Positions 17,922-26,376 of a stretch of 64,000 bases of DNA are shown here, piece by piece. The stretch's first letter is position 1. Each line of letters begins with the position of its first letter. The translations under genes were made by a program, and so were the position numbers. Location of the stretch: the NCBI RefSeq assembly GCF_023264675.1, contig NZ_JAHFVG010000029.1, positions 1-64,000 of the forward strand, given 5' to 3'. The stretch comes from Rhodococcus sp. (in: high G+C Gram-positive bacteria) (GTDB taxonomy: Bacteria; Actinomycetota; Actinomycetes; Mycobacteriales; Mycobacteriaceae). Below the pieces are notes generated by a model. The model did not search any database, was not told the origin of the DNA, and saw only the letters and a list, made by a program, of their open reading frames with translations.

Positions 17922-19183
17922 CCGTCGTCGAAGATCAGCAGGACGTCGTCACCCCCGCCAGGAGTTGGAAGATTCCCGGGGTTCTCGGGGTCGCGACGCT
18001 TCTTGCATTGGTGCTGTTCGTCGTGAAGGCGGGAATCGGCACCACCACGTTCGGGTTGGCCAGCGAAGACGACTTCTTCCAGCTACCCGCCGTCGGCGTG
18101 CCCGCACGCGGAACCGGCATCGTGCTGTTCCTCGTGCTGGCCGTGATTGCCGGTTTCGCAGCCTGGAACGTCTACCGGCGGGCCAAGACGCCGATGTGGG
18201 TGCTCGCCGTGTTCGCGGTGTTGTTCGTCATCGGATTTCTGACGTGGGCTGCCGCAGGTGAGACCGTCCCGGTGCCAGGGCTGTTGATCGGCGCCGTCGC
18301 ACTCAGTACGCCGCTGATCTTCGGAGCGATGGGCGGCGTCATCTCCGAGCGCGTCGGCGTCATCAACATCGCGATCGAAGGCCAGCTGTTGTCCGGGGCC
18401 TTCGTCAGTGCTGTCGTCGCAACGCTGACCGGGTCGACCTACATCGCGCTGCTGGCGGCCCTCGTCGCCGGTGCATTGACGGCATCGCTGCTGGCGATGT
18501 TCTCGATCAAGTACTTCGTCAACCAGGTCATCGTCGGCGTCGTGCTCAACGTGCTGGTGGTCGGACTCACGAGCTTCCTCTACTCGGTGGTGCTGACCAA
18601 GAACACCGAGACACTCAATGCGCCGCCGCGATTCGCGCGGATCGAGATCCCGCTGCTGTCGCAGATACCCATCGTCGGACCGGTGCTGTTTCGCCAGACG
18701 TTCATCGTCTACCTGATGTACGTCGTGGTGGCTCTCGTGTGGTTCGGTCTCTTCCGCACGAAGTGGGGGCTGCGCCTGCGTGCCGTCGGTGAGCATCCGC
18801 AGGCGGCGGACACCGTGGGTATCAACGTCGCCGCGACGCGGTTCTGGAACGTCTGCCTCGCCGGTGCCATCGCCGGACTGGGAGGCGCGTACTTCACCCT
18901 CGGCTCGGTCGGCGCGTTCGGTAAGGAAATGACGGCCGGCGCAGGCTACATCGCGCTCGCCGCCGTAATCTTCGGCCGCTGGGATCCGATCCGAGCGACG
19001 TTGGCGGCGTTGCTCTTCGGCTTCGCATCCAACCTGCAGAACGTCCTCGGCATCATCGGATCGCCGGTGCCGAGCGAGTTCATGCTGATGCTGCCGTACG
19101 TGGTGACGATTTTCGCCGTCGCCGGGTTGGTCGGGCACGTGCGAGGTCCGGCGGCTGCAGGCAAGCCCTATGTGAAGTCATGA
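17918..19183 (+). CDS. ABC transporter permease, BMP type, subunit 2
   Basis: 421 aa integral membrane protein of the YufQ class, with 'GGVISERVGVINIAIEGQLLSGAF' and 'RAVGEHPQAADTVGINV'. It is longer at the N-terminus than minimal family members, with two extra hydrophobic segments in residues 20-110. Last gene of the nucleoside transporter operon. Its stop codon lies in a triple 17-bp repeat, and a strong terminator follows 43 bases later. Confidence 0.92.
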   Translation: MTVVEDQQDVVTPARSWKIPGVLGVATLLALVLFVVKAGIGTTTFGLASEDDFFQLPAVGVPARGTGIVLFLVLAVIAGFAAWNVYRRAKTPMWVLAVFAVLFVIGFLTWAAAGETVPVPGLLIGAVALSTPLIFGAMGGVISERVGVINIAIEGQLLSGAFVSAVVATLTGSTYIALLAALVAGALTASLLAMFSIKYFVNQVIVGVVLNVLVVGLTSFLYSVVLTKNTETLNAPPRFARIEIPLLSQIPIVGPVLFRQTFIVYLMYVVVALVWFGLFRTKWGLRLRAVGEHPQAADTVGINVAATRFWNVCLAGAIAGLGGAYFTLGSVGAFGKEMTAGAGYIALAAVIFGRWDPIRATLAALLFGFASNLQNVLGIIGSPVPSEFMLMLPYVVTIFAVAGLVGHVRGPAAAGKPYVKS

Positions 19184-19221
19184 GAACTGTGAAGTCATGA
19201 GAAATGTGAAGTCGTGAGCAT
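19171..19221. repeat. Three 17-bp direct repeats across the permease stop codon
   Basis: Units TGTGAAGTCATGAGAAC (19171-19187), TGTGAAGTCATGAGAAA (19188-19204) and TGTGAAGTCGTGAGCAT (19205-19221). The stop codon of the permease (19181-19183) falls in unit 1. The unit length is not a multiple of three. It looks like a recent slippage or duplication. Confidence 0.9.
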
Positions 19222-19226
19222 GCAGC

Positions 19227-19263
19227 GAACCCCGCCCCCTGGGGAGGGGCGGGGTTCTCTTTT
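19227..19263 (+). terminator. Intrinsic terminator of the nucleoside transporter operon
   Basis: Perfect 12-bp stem GAACCCCGCCCC / GGGGCGGGGTTC (19227-19238 and 19246-19257) with a 7-base loop, followed by TCTTTTTC. On the other strand it could also end the small peptide gene at 19306-19401. Confidence 0.9.
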
Positions 19264-19305
19264 TCGGCAACGTATTCGGAGTTCGAAGGTATTCGAAGTC
19301 CGTAA

Positions 19306-19401
19306 TCAGCGGCCGAAGCGGAACCAGGAGAACCAGTCCGGGATCTGGGGCGCGAACTGCTGGAACGGTGCGACGAAGTTGTTGTGGAAATCGTTGAACA
19401 C
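19306..19401 (-). CDS. Phe-rich 31-aa peptide, uncharacterised
   Basis: Small reading frame of 31 codons with GTG start at 19401. It is preceded by a strong ribosome site CAGGAGAGA (19405-19413) at proper spacing and followed within 50 bases by a terminator hairpin. The peptide reads V-F-N-D-F-H-N-N-F-V-A-P-F-Q-Q-F, then A-P-Q-I-P-D-W-F-S-W-F-R-F-G-R. It contains 8 Phe and 2 Trp. The first half spaces Phe every 3-4 residues, which would give an amphipathic helix, and the second half is aromatic and ends basic. A membrane-active or surface peptide is possible. I do not recognise a family. Translation is inferred only from the ribosome site and terminator. Confidence 0.55.
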   Translation of the reverse strand: MFNDFHNNFVAPFQQFAPQIPDWFSWFRFGR

Positions 19402-19732
19402 TGGTCTCTCCTGAAGTCGAAAGAATCTTGCTTACCTCAATGAAACTAGCTGTGGTGCAGGAGTTTTCACAGCCAGATCGACCACTGTAGGCAAGCTCGA
19501 CGGCACCTGCCAGGAATGCTGCCGAAGCTGTGAGACTGCCAGGATCGTTGAGTGCTGTGACCAGCGGCGCAGTAGGTTGCATATCGGTGCTCGGTGCGCA
19601 ACCGTCGCGGAGAAATCTGCAGCAGATCGTCAGGTCGGCAGCGAACTGACTCGTCGGTAGGGCTGAAGTCCGTTGTGACGGCTTTCACTGTAGGGTTTTG
19701 GCATCTTGCCGATGCATGTTCGAAGGAGTGTC
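19402..19732. other. Intergenic region upstream of the acyl-CoA ligase
   Basis: 331 bases between the divergent peptide gene and the ligase gene. It should contain the promoters of both. A GAAGGAGT ribosome site for the ligase ends at about 19729. Frames through it look non-coding. On the minus strand 'TTGAGGTAAGC' near 19430-19440 resembles half of an iron-regulator box but is not convincing. Confidence 0.4.
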
Positions 19733-21322
19733 ATGAGCTTCAACAGCCCCTTTCCCGATGTCGAGATTCCGAATCTGAGCGTCTACGACTATCTGTTCGG
19801 GTCCATCGAGGACGCTGACCTCGACAAGCCCGCGTTGGTCGACGGCACCTCCGGGGCAGTGACCACCTACCAAACTCTGATCGGACAGATCAACGGAATC
19901 GCCGGGGCGCTCGCCGCGCGTGGTCTGGAGTTGGGCGACGTCGTCGGTTTGCACTCGCCCAACGTTCCCGCGTTCGCATCGGTGCTGCACGGCATCCTGC
20001 GCGCCGGGGGAACGGCCACCACCATCAACGCGCTGTACACCGCGGAGGACATCGCCAAGCAGCTCACCGGCTCGGGCGCGAAGTTCCTGTTCACCGTCTC
20101 CCCGCTGTACCCGCAGGCGAAGGCAGCGGCAGAGAAGGTCGGCATCCCCGACGACCACGTCATCGTTCTCGACGGCGCCGAGGGCCACCCGAACCTGCGT
20201 GACCTGCTCACCCAGGGCGCCCCTGCGCCGGAGGTGTCGTTCGACCCGGCCACCCAGGTGGCAGTGCTGCCGTATTCCTCGGGCACCACCGGCGTCCCCA
20301 AGGGCGTCATCCTCACGCACCGCAACCTCGTGGCGAACGTGGCGCAGATGGAACCGCGCGTCGGTATCAGCACCGACGACGCGATTCTCGCGCTGCTGCC
20401 GTTCTTCCACATCTACGGCCTGACGGTGCTGCTCAACATCGCACTGAAATTGCGTGCCCGGCTGGTCACGATCCCGAAGTTCGAGCTCACCGAGTTCCTC
20501 CGGATCATCCAGGACAACAAGCTCACCTACCTGTTCATCGCGCCGCCGGTGGCCGTCGCGCTGGCCAAGCATCCCCTGATCGATCAGTACGACCTCTCCA
20601 GCGTGCACACCATCTTCTCCGGTGCCGCGCCGCTCGACGAGGAACTCGGCAAGGCCGTCGCCACGCGGTTGAACACGCGCGTACGCCAGGGCTACGGAAT
20701 GAGCGAGCTCAGCCCGGTCAGCCACGCGATTCCGTTCGACCGCGACGACATTGCGCTGAGCTCGGTGGGTCTGCCCCTGGCGAACACCGTCAACAAGTTG
20801 GTCGACCCGGAAACCCTGGAGGAGATCGAGCTCCCCACCGAGGGGCTCTCCAAGCCCGGCGAGCTGTGGGTGCAGGGCCCCAACGTCATGGCGGGCTATC
20901 TCAACAACCCGACCGCGACGGCCGAAACCCTCGACGACGACGGTTTCCTGCACACCGGTGACATCGCTGTCGTCGATGCCGAAGGCGTCGTCTACATCGT
21001 CGATCGCCTCAAGGAACTGATCAAGTACAAGGGCTACCAGGTACCTCCTGCCGAGCTCGAAGCCCTGCTGCTCACGCACCCGGAGATCGCCGACGCTGCC
21101 GTCATCGGTGTGCTCGACGACGAGGGCGAAGAAGTACCCAAGGCTTTCGTGGTGCTGCAGGCCGACGCCACCCTCGACGAAGCAGGGGTCATCGCGTTCG
21201 TCGCCGAGCGGGTCTCACCGCACAAGAAGGTCCGCAAGGTCCAGTTCATCGAGACGGTACCGAAGTCTGCTGCAGGCAAGATCCTGCGCAAGGATCTGCG
21301 CGCTGCGGAGCCTGCCAAGTAG
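19733..21322 (+). CDS. AMP-dependent acyl-CoA synthetase (4-coumarate-CoA ligase-like)
   Basis: 529 aa. ATG 19733 follows GAAGGAGTGTC. Adenylate-forming signature YSSGTTGVPKGVILTH near residues 180-195, 'GYGMSELSP', 'GFLHTGDIAVVD' and 'DRLKELIKYKGYQVPPAELE', with the C-terminal Lys in 'PKSAAGKILRKDL'. It activates an acid to acyl-AMP and then to acyl-CoA. The layout matches 4CL-type enzymes acting on aryl- or medium-chain acids. No clear pathway partner nearby. A hairpin follows the stop. Confidence 0.9.
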   Translation: MSFNSPFPDVEIPNLSVYDYLFGSIEDADLDKPALVDGTSGAVTTYQTLIGQINGIAGALAARGLELGDVVGLHSPNVPAFASVLHGILRAGGTATTINALYTAEDIAKQLTGSGAKFLFTVSPLYPQAKAAAEKVGIPDDHVIVLDGAEGHPNLRDLLTQGAPAPEVSFDPATQVAVLPYSSGTTGVPKGVILTHRNLVANVAQMEPRVGISTDDAILALLPFFHIYGLTVLLNIALKLRARLVTIPKFELTEFLRIIQDNKLTYLFIAPPVAVALAKHPLIDQYDLSSVHTIFSGAAPLDEELGKAVATRLNTRVRQGYGMSELSPVSHAIPFDRDDIALSSVGLPLANTVNKLVDPETLEEIELPTEGLSKPGELWVQGPNVMAGYLNNPTATAETLDDDGFLHTGDIAVVDAEGVVYIVDRLKELIKYKGYQVPPAELEALLLTHPEIADAAVIGVLDDEGEEVPKAFVVLQADATLDEAGVIAFVAERVSPHKKVRKVQFIETVPKSAAGKILRKDLRAAEPAK

Positions 21323-21330
21323 ATCGTCCA

Positions 21331-21375
21331 GCGAAGAAGGCCACCTCCTCGAATCGAGTAGGTGGCCTTCTTCGC
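21331..21375 (+). terminator. Terminator-like hairpin after the acyl-CoA ligase
   Basis: Perfect 16-bp inverted repeat GCGAAGAAGGCCACCT (21331-21346) and its complement at 21360-21375. No long T-run follows. Confidence 0.75.
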
Positions 21376-21408
21376 TATCATTCCCGGGAAGTCACTGGGG
21401 GGTGATCC

Positions 21409-22113
21409 ATGCTCGACACGACATTGCCCGAACCTCCGAACGGTCAGGGCGAAGTACTGGAATGGTCAGCAAGCTCGTACCGCCGCACGGTGGGTATTCT
21501 CGCCGCGGTGACCGTGGCGCTGGTCGGTCTCCGCTACTTCGGCCAGATCGGCGAGGTGGGCCTGCAGAACGACCGGATTCACTGGTGGATGTACGTGCTG
21601 TATCTCGGGCTCGCTGGTACCTCCGTCCACTACTTCGGGCATCCTGTTCTGTCAGCCGGTGCTACATGGGTTCAGCAGGGCCGAAACTGGGTGGACACCC
21701 ACGACCTCGTACGCGTCACCGTGGGGTACCGAGGTCGTCGGCGCCGCGTCCTGCATTTCGAGGACGGATCCGGCCGCCGGATTCGTTCGTACCCATACGG
21801 CGAGGCGCGGGCGCACCAGAAGATGTGGGCACTGGTTCACGATGGAATCCTGCATTCAGTGGGATCCGGCCGCTGCGACATCTCGTCGGAAGCTCGACGC
21901 TTGTTGGACATTCCGCGTGATGTGGTCGCCAACGAGAAGTCGATACGCCGGACCAACGTCGAGTTCGTCTGGACCGGTCTTCTGATGGTCTTTCTCGGCG
22001 GATTCGCGGTCTTCCTCGGTGTCCAGTCCTCGCGAATACTTCCCATCCTGGGCGGCGCAGCAGTCGTGGTCGTTTTCGGGTGGCTGACGTATCGCGTCAC
22101 CCGGCGTATGTAA
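21409..22113 (+). CDS. Membrane protein of unknown function
   Basis: 234 aa. ATG 21409 after GGGGGGTGATCC. Two hydrophobic segments at about residues 28-44 and 57-77, a soluble basic central part (DLVRVTVGYRGRRRRVLHFEDGSGRRI), and two more segments near 188-207 and 211-229. The central part reads like a PH-like beta domain between membrane hairpins, but I cannot name the family. Confidence 0.75.
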   Translation: MLDTTLPEPPNGQGEVLEWSASSYRRTVGILAAVTVALVGLRYFGQIGEVGLQNDRIHWWMYVLYLGLAGTSVHYFGHPVLSAGATWVQQGRNWVDTHDLVRVTVGYRGRRRRVLHFEDGSGRRIRSYPYGEARAHQKMWALVHDGILHSVGSGRCDISSEARRLLDIPRDVVANEKSIRRTNVEFVWTGLLMVFLGGFAVFLGVQSSRILPILGGAAVVVVFGWLTYRVTRRM

Positions 22114-22157
22114 GCAGAGTGGGCCCTCCTGCCCATACTTTCGGGTAGTAAGGACGT

Positions 22158-23630
22158 ATGGACGTCACGCTCGACATTGCCCAGGGCCGGTTGCGCGGGC
22201 AGCGCACCGACACCGCCATCTCCTTCCTCGGTATTCCCTACGCGGAAGCGCCGTTCGGAACGCTGCGGTTCGCCGCTCCCACTGCGCCGCCGTCGTGGCC
22301 GGGAGTGCGCGACGCGGTAGCCCTCGGCGCGACGGCGCCGAAGATCGGCTACCGACCTCCCGTGAGCAATATCCTGAGCGAGCCGGAAGTACCCGGCGAC
22401 GATTGCTTGAATGTCAACGTGTGGACGCCCGGCCTCGACGGTCCCGGCCGGCCGGTGTTCGTGTGGATTCACGGCGGCGCATTCGTCAACGGCAGCAACG
22501 CAGTTCCCATCTACGACGGCGCCGCGTTCGCGCGTGACGGGATCGTCGCCGTCACCGTCAACTATCGTCTCGGCGCCGATGGATTCGCACGCATCGACGG
22601 CGCGCCCGCCAACCGTGGACTGCTCGATCAGGTGGCAGCACTCGAATGGGTCCGCGACAACATCGCCTCGTTCGGAGGAGATCCCACGCAGGTGACGGTC
22701 GCCGGTGAATCGGCAGGAGCCATGAGCGTCGGGACGCTGTTGTCGATGCCTCGGGCGGAAGGGCTGTTCCAGCGGGCGATTCTGCAGAGCGGTGCCGGGC
22801 ATCACGTGATTTCGGAGCCGACAGCGGCCAAGGTTTCGGCGGCGTTGGCCGAGATGTTGGGTGTCGCTGCCGATGTGGGCGGCCTGGGATCCGTCCCCGT
22901 AGACGCGTTCGTCGATGCGCAACGCGATCTGGGCGATCGGATCACGGCCGAGGCTCCCACGGGCGCCTGGGGCGAGCTCGCCGTCAACATGATGCCGTTC
23001 GAGCCGTACATCGACGGCGACGTCGTGCCGGATCTTCCGTACAACCGGATCGCAGCCGGCGCAGGCGCCGACGTCGAGGTTCTGATCGGAACCACGAGCG
23101 AGGAGTTCGCGTTCTTCCTGGTGCCTGCGGGTGTGACCGACTACGTCGATCTGGATCGAGTGCGGCTCGTACTGGGGGCGTTCGGCGTCGACCCCGAGGG
23201 TGCGCTGGCGGCGTACTCCGCTCAGCTACCCGATGCGTCCCCCGGCGAGATCTTGATCGCGCTGATGACCGATTGGTTCTTTCGGCTGCCCGCCGTGCGC
23301 ATCGTCGAAGCGCGCAAGGGGAACGCCTTCGTCTACGAGTTCACCTGGCGATCGACCCTGTACGACGGCAAACTCGGTGCCTGCCATGCCTTGGAGATCC
23401 CGTTCGTCTTCGATGTGCTCGACAAGGCTGCCACCGCGCGCATCACCGGACCGAATCCGCCCCAGAAAGTGGCCGACGAGATGCACCGAGCATGGGTCGA
23501 CTTCGTGGCAAGCGGCTCGCCGGGCTGGAGTGAGTACGGGAACGCGCGGACGGTGAAGTTGTTCGGCGAGCAGTCCGAGATCGTCGACGATCCGCGGCCG
23601 GAGACTCGGGAACTGTGGACGGTGCGCTGA
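22158..23630 (+). CDS. Carboxylesterase type B
   Basis: 490 aa, cytoplasmic (no signal peptide). Type B signatures 'FLGIPYAEAPFGTLRF', 'DDCLNVNVWTP' and oxyanion 'WIHGGAFVNGS'. The nucleophile elbow is 'VTVAGESAGAMSV' with Ser near residue 188. The Glu/Asp and 'CHALEIPFVF' His of the triad are present. Related to para-nitrobenzyl esterases. Substrate unknown. Not evidently in an operon. Confidence 0.92.
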   Translation: MDVTLDIAQGRLRGQRTDTAISFLGIPYAEAPFGTLRFAAPTAPPSWPGVRDAVALGATAPKIGYRPPVSNILSEPEVPGDDCLNVNVWTPGLDGPGRPVFVWIHGGAFVNGSNAVPIYDGAAFARDGIVAVTVNYRLGADGFARIDGAPANRGLLDQVAALEWVRDNIASFGGDPTQVTVAGESAGAMSVGTLLSMPRAEGLFQRAILQSGAGHHVISEPTAAKVSAALAEMLGVAADVGGLGSVPVDAFVDAQRDLGDRITAEAPTGAWGELAVNMMPFEPYIDGDVVPDLPYNRIAAGAGADVEVLIGTTSEEFAFFLVPAGVTDYVDLDRVRLVLGAFGVDPEGALAAYSAQLPDASPGEILIALMTDWFFRLPAVRIVEARKGNAFVYEFTWRSTLYDGKLGACHALEIPFVFDVLDKAATARITGPNPPQKVADEMHRAWVDFVASGSPGWSEYGNARTVKLFGEQSEIVDDPRPETRELWTVR

Positions 23631-23719
23631 CGCGGTGCTGTGCGCTGAAGTGTCGAGGTTTTCGGACCACACACCATGAAACTGTGATCTCGATCGAGTA
23701 GACGCGCTGTTTCCCACGC

Positions 23720-23760
23720 GGGCAGGGGATTTCGAATCGTCGATTCGACGTTCCCTGCCC
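23720..23760. terminator. Long hairpin between esterase and cydA
   Basis: Outer arms GGGCAGGG / CCCTGCCC (23720-23727, 23753-23760) and inner arms TCGAATC / GATTCGA around GTC (23732-23748). Together they give a long interrupted stem. No T-run, so it could be a terminator for the esterase or a regulatory structure in the cydA leader. Confidence 0.5.
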
Positions 23761-23805
23761 GGTTGCGGAGTATGGTCACCACCATCGCGGCGAGCTGGGG
23801 TGGCC

Positions 23806-25278
23806 ATGGACGCTTTGGATCTTTCGAGATGGCAGTTCGGGATCACGACTGTCTATCACTTCGTCTTGGTGCCGCTGACCATCGGTCTCGCACCGATGAT
23901 CGCGATCATGCAGACGATGTGGGTGGTCACCGAGAAAGACCATTGGTATCGGCTCACCAAGTTCTTCGGCAAGTTGTTCCTCATCAACTTCGCACTCGGT
24001 GTTGCCACCGGAATCGTGCAGGAATTCCAGTTCGGAATGAATTGGAGCGAGTACTCGCGGTTCGTCGGTGACGTCTTCGGTGCTCCGCTGGCCATGGAGG
24101 GGCTGGTGGCGTTCTTCCTGGAGTCGACGTTCCTCGGGCTGTGGATTTTCGGCTGGGATCGGCTACCGAGGCTCGTGCATCTTGCGACGATCTGGCTTGT
24201 CGCGATCGGCGTCACCGCGTCGGGGTACTTCATCGTCGTCGCCAACTCCTTCATGCAGCACCCCGTCGGTGCCGAGTACAACGCCGAGTCCGGACGAGCC
24301 CAGCTGACCAGTATCTCGGATCTGCTGTTCAACAACACCGCGTTGGTCGCATACCCGCACGTCATCGCAGGCGCGTTCCTGACGGCCGGTACCTTCGTCG
24401 CCGGGATCTCCGGATGGTGGATGGTGCGCAACATGCGCCGAGCTTCGACCGTGGAGGCAGGTGAGGCGGCTCGGCTCACCGACGACGCCCGCGGCATGTT
24501 CAGGCCCGCAACGCGTTTGGCGCTTCTCGTGATGATCGTCGCGGGAGTCGCCCTGGCGTGGACCGGTGATTCGCAGGGCAAATTGATGTTCGTGCAGCAG
24601 CCGATGAAAATGGCGTCGGCGGAATCGTTGTGCGACACCGCAACCGACCCGCCATTCTCGGTACTCACCATCGGCACCCACAACAACTGCGACAGCGTCA
24701 CCTCGGTGATCGAAGTGCCCTTCGCGCTGCCGTTCCTGGCGGAAGGAAAGTTCTCCGGCGTGACATTGCAGGGCGTCAACCAATTGCAGGAGAAGGCCGA
24801 GCAACAGTTCGGCCCAGGCAACTACACACCGAACCTGTTCGTGACGTACTGGGCATTCCGCGCCATGATGGGATTTGCGGTGGGATCCGCTGCACTTGCG
24901 CTCGCCGGATTGTGGGTGACCCGGCGGGGCAGGGTTCCGGATCAGCGCTGGTATTCGTGGCTTGCGTTGATCGCCGTTCCGACGCCGTTCCTGGCCAACA
25001 TTGCCGGGTGGGTCTTCACCGAAATGGGACGCCAGCCGTGGATGGTGTATCCCAACCCCACCGGCGTCGACATGATTCGCCTGACGGTCGATCAAGGCGT
25101 ATCGAATCATTCGGCTGTGACGGTGTGGATTTCGATCATCACCTTCACGCTGCTCTACGGTGCCCTCGGCGTCGTCTGGCTCAAACTGATGATTCGCTAC
25201 GCGAAAGAAGGTCCGCTCGACCACGACAAGAATCCGCCCGATCCGGCAGAGCCCAAGCAGCTTTCGTTCGAGTACTGA
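23806..25278 (+). CDS. cydA: Cytochrome bd oxidase subunit I
   Basis: 490 aa integral membrane protein, haem b558/b595/d-binding subunit of the bd-type quinol oxidase. Starts MDALDLSRWQFGITTVYHF with the conserved haem-ligand His18, then 'MNWSEYSRFVGDVFGAPLAMEGLVAFFLEST'. 'GWVFTEMGRQPW' is the quinol-site motif. The Q-loop is short, as in actinobacterial enzymes. ATG 23806 is preferred over the GTG at 23800 because of homology at the N-terminus. It allows respiration at low oxygen or under inhibition of the cytochrome bc1-aa3 branch. Confidence 0.95.
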   Translation: MDALDLSRWQFGITTVYHFVLVPLTIGLAPMIAIMQTMWVVTEKDHWYRLTKFFGKLFLINFALGVATGIVQEFQFGMNWSEYSRFVGDVFGAPLAMEGLVAFFLESTFLGLWIFGWDRLPRLVHLATIWLVAIGVTASGYFIVVANSFMQHPVGAEYNAESGRAQLTSISDLLFNNTALVAYPHVIAGAFLTAGTFVAGISGWWMVRNMRRASTVEAGEAARLTDDARGMFRPATRLALLVMIVAGVALAWTGDSQGKLMFVQQPMKMASAESLCDTATDPPFSVLTIGTHNNCDSVTSVIEVPFALPFLAEGKFSGVTLQGVNQLQEKAEQQFGPGNYTPNLFVTYWAFRAMMGFAVGSAALALAGLWVTRRGRVPDQRWYSWLALIAVPTPFLANIAGWVFTEMGRQPWMVYPNPTGVDMIRLTVDQGVSNHSAVTVWISIITFTLLYGALGVVWLKLMIRYAKEGPLDHDKNPPDPAEPKQLSFEY

Positions 25279-25287
25279 GGGAGCGCC

Positions 25288-26316
25288 ATGCCGCAGCTGT
25301 GGTTCGTCATCGTCGCCGTACTCTTCGTCGGCTACTTCCTGCTGGAAGGCTTCGACTTCGGTGTCGGGATGCTCATGCCTGTCGTCGGTAGGCGAACCGA
25401 CATTGCGCCCGACGTGCGCCGCCGAGTCGCACTGAACACCATCGGTCCGGTGTGGGACGGCAACGAGGTGTGGCTGATCACCGCGGGCGGTGCACTGTTC
25501 GCTGCGTTCCCCGATTGGTACGCAACCTTGTTCTCCGGCTTCTACATTCCGCTGCTGATCATTCTCGTAGCACTGATCGTGCGGATCGTCGCGATCGAAT
25601 GGAGAGCGAAGATCGACGACGACGCCTGGCGTCAGCGCTGCGACTGGGGCATCGTCTTCGGATCATGGGTTCCCGCCGTGCTGTGGGGCGTCGCGTTCGC
25701 GAACATCGTACGAGGAGTCGAGATCGACGCGAACAAACAGGTGGTGTCCAGCTTCTTCGATCTGCTCAACCCGTACGCCCTGTTGGGCGGTGTGACAACA
25801 GCTTTGGTGTTCGCCCTGCACGGGGCTGTGTTCCTGGCGCTCAAGTCCGCCGACGAGATCCGCGAGGACGCCGTGGCAATCGCTGCCAAGCTGGCGCTGC
25901 CCGCCGTGCCGATCGCCGGGGCGTTCGTGTTGTGGACTCAGCTCGCCCACGGCAAAGGATGGACCTGGATTCTGGTCGCGATCGCAGCAGGCGCGCTCGT
26001 GGGCGTCGTGCTGTTGACGCGGGCCGAACGTGAAGGGTGGGCCTTCGTGCTCACCTCGGTCGCCGTCGTGTCCACGGTGACGCTGCTGTTCGCCTCGCTC
26101 TTTCCGAACGTCATGCCGTCGACCCTCGACCCGGCCTACAGCCTGACGGTCGCCAACGCGTCGTCGAGTCCGTACACACTCCGCTTCATGACGTGGGTCG
26201 CGGCCTTCATGACGCCGGTCGTGGTGCTGTATCAGAGCTGGACGTACTGGGTGTTCCGGCAGCGGGTGTCCAGCTCGGCGATCGGGGAGTCGCACGGGTT
26301 GAAGTTCACGACGTGA
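25288..26316 (+). CDS. cydB: Cytochrome bd oxidase subunit II
   Basis: 342 aa integral membrane protein, 9 bases after cydA. 'FLLEGFDFGVGML' near residue 20 and 'NTIGPVWDGNEVWLITAGGALFAAFP' are the CydB signatures. The assembly transporter genes cydDC, which follow cydAB in mycobacteria, are not here; the next gene encodes an LtrA protein. Confidence 0.95.
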   Translation: MPQLWFVIVAVLFVGYFLLEGFDFGVGMLMPVVGRRTDIAPDVRRRVALNTIGPVWDGNEVWLITAGGALFAAFPDWYATLFSGFYIPLLIILVALIVRIVAIEWRAKIDDDAWRQRCDWGIVFGSWVPAVLWGVAFANIVRGVEIDANKQVVSSFFDLLNPYALLGGVTTALVFALHGAVFLALKSADEIREDAVAIAAKLALPAVPIAGAFVLWTQLAHGKGWTWILVAIAAGALVGVVLLTRAEREGWAFVLTSVAVVSTVTLLFASLFPNVMPSTLDPAYSLTVANASSSPYTLRFMTWVAAFMTPVVVLYQSWTYWVFRQRVSSSAIGESHGLKFTT

Positions 26317-26362
26317 ATCTCGTACCCACCGATTCGGAGCCGCGCGAATTCGACCCGTGACC

Positions 26363-26368
26363 TATCGT
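26363..26368 (+). promoter_or_regulatory. Probable -10 hexamer of the ltrA-like gene
   Basis: TATCGT, 8 bases before GTG 26377, without Shine-Dalgarno. Confidence 0.4.
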
Positions 26369-26376
26369 CCTTACTC

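Noticed and set aside
19425..19445. Iron-regulator (DtxR/IdeR-like) half box upstream of the peptide gene
   Set aside because: Only one half resembles the consensus and no symmetric partner is present.
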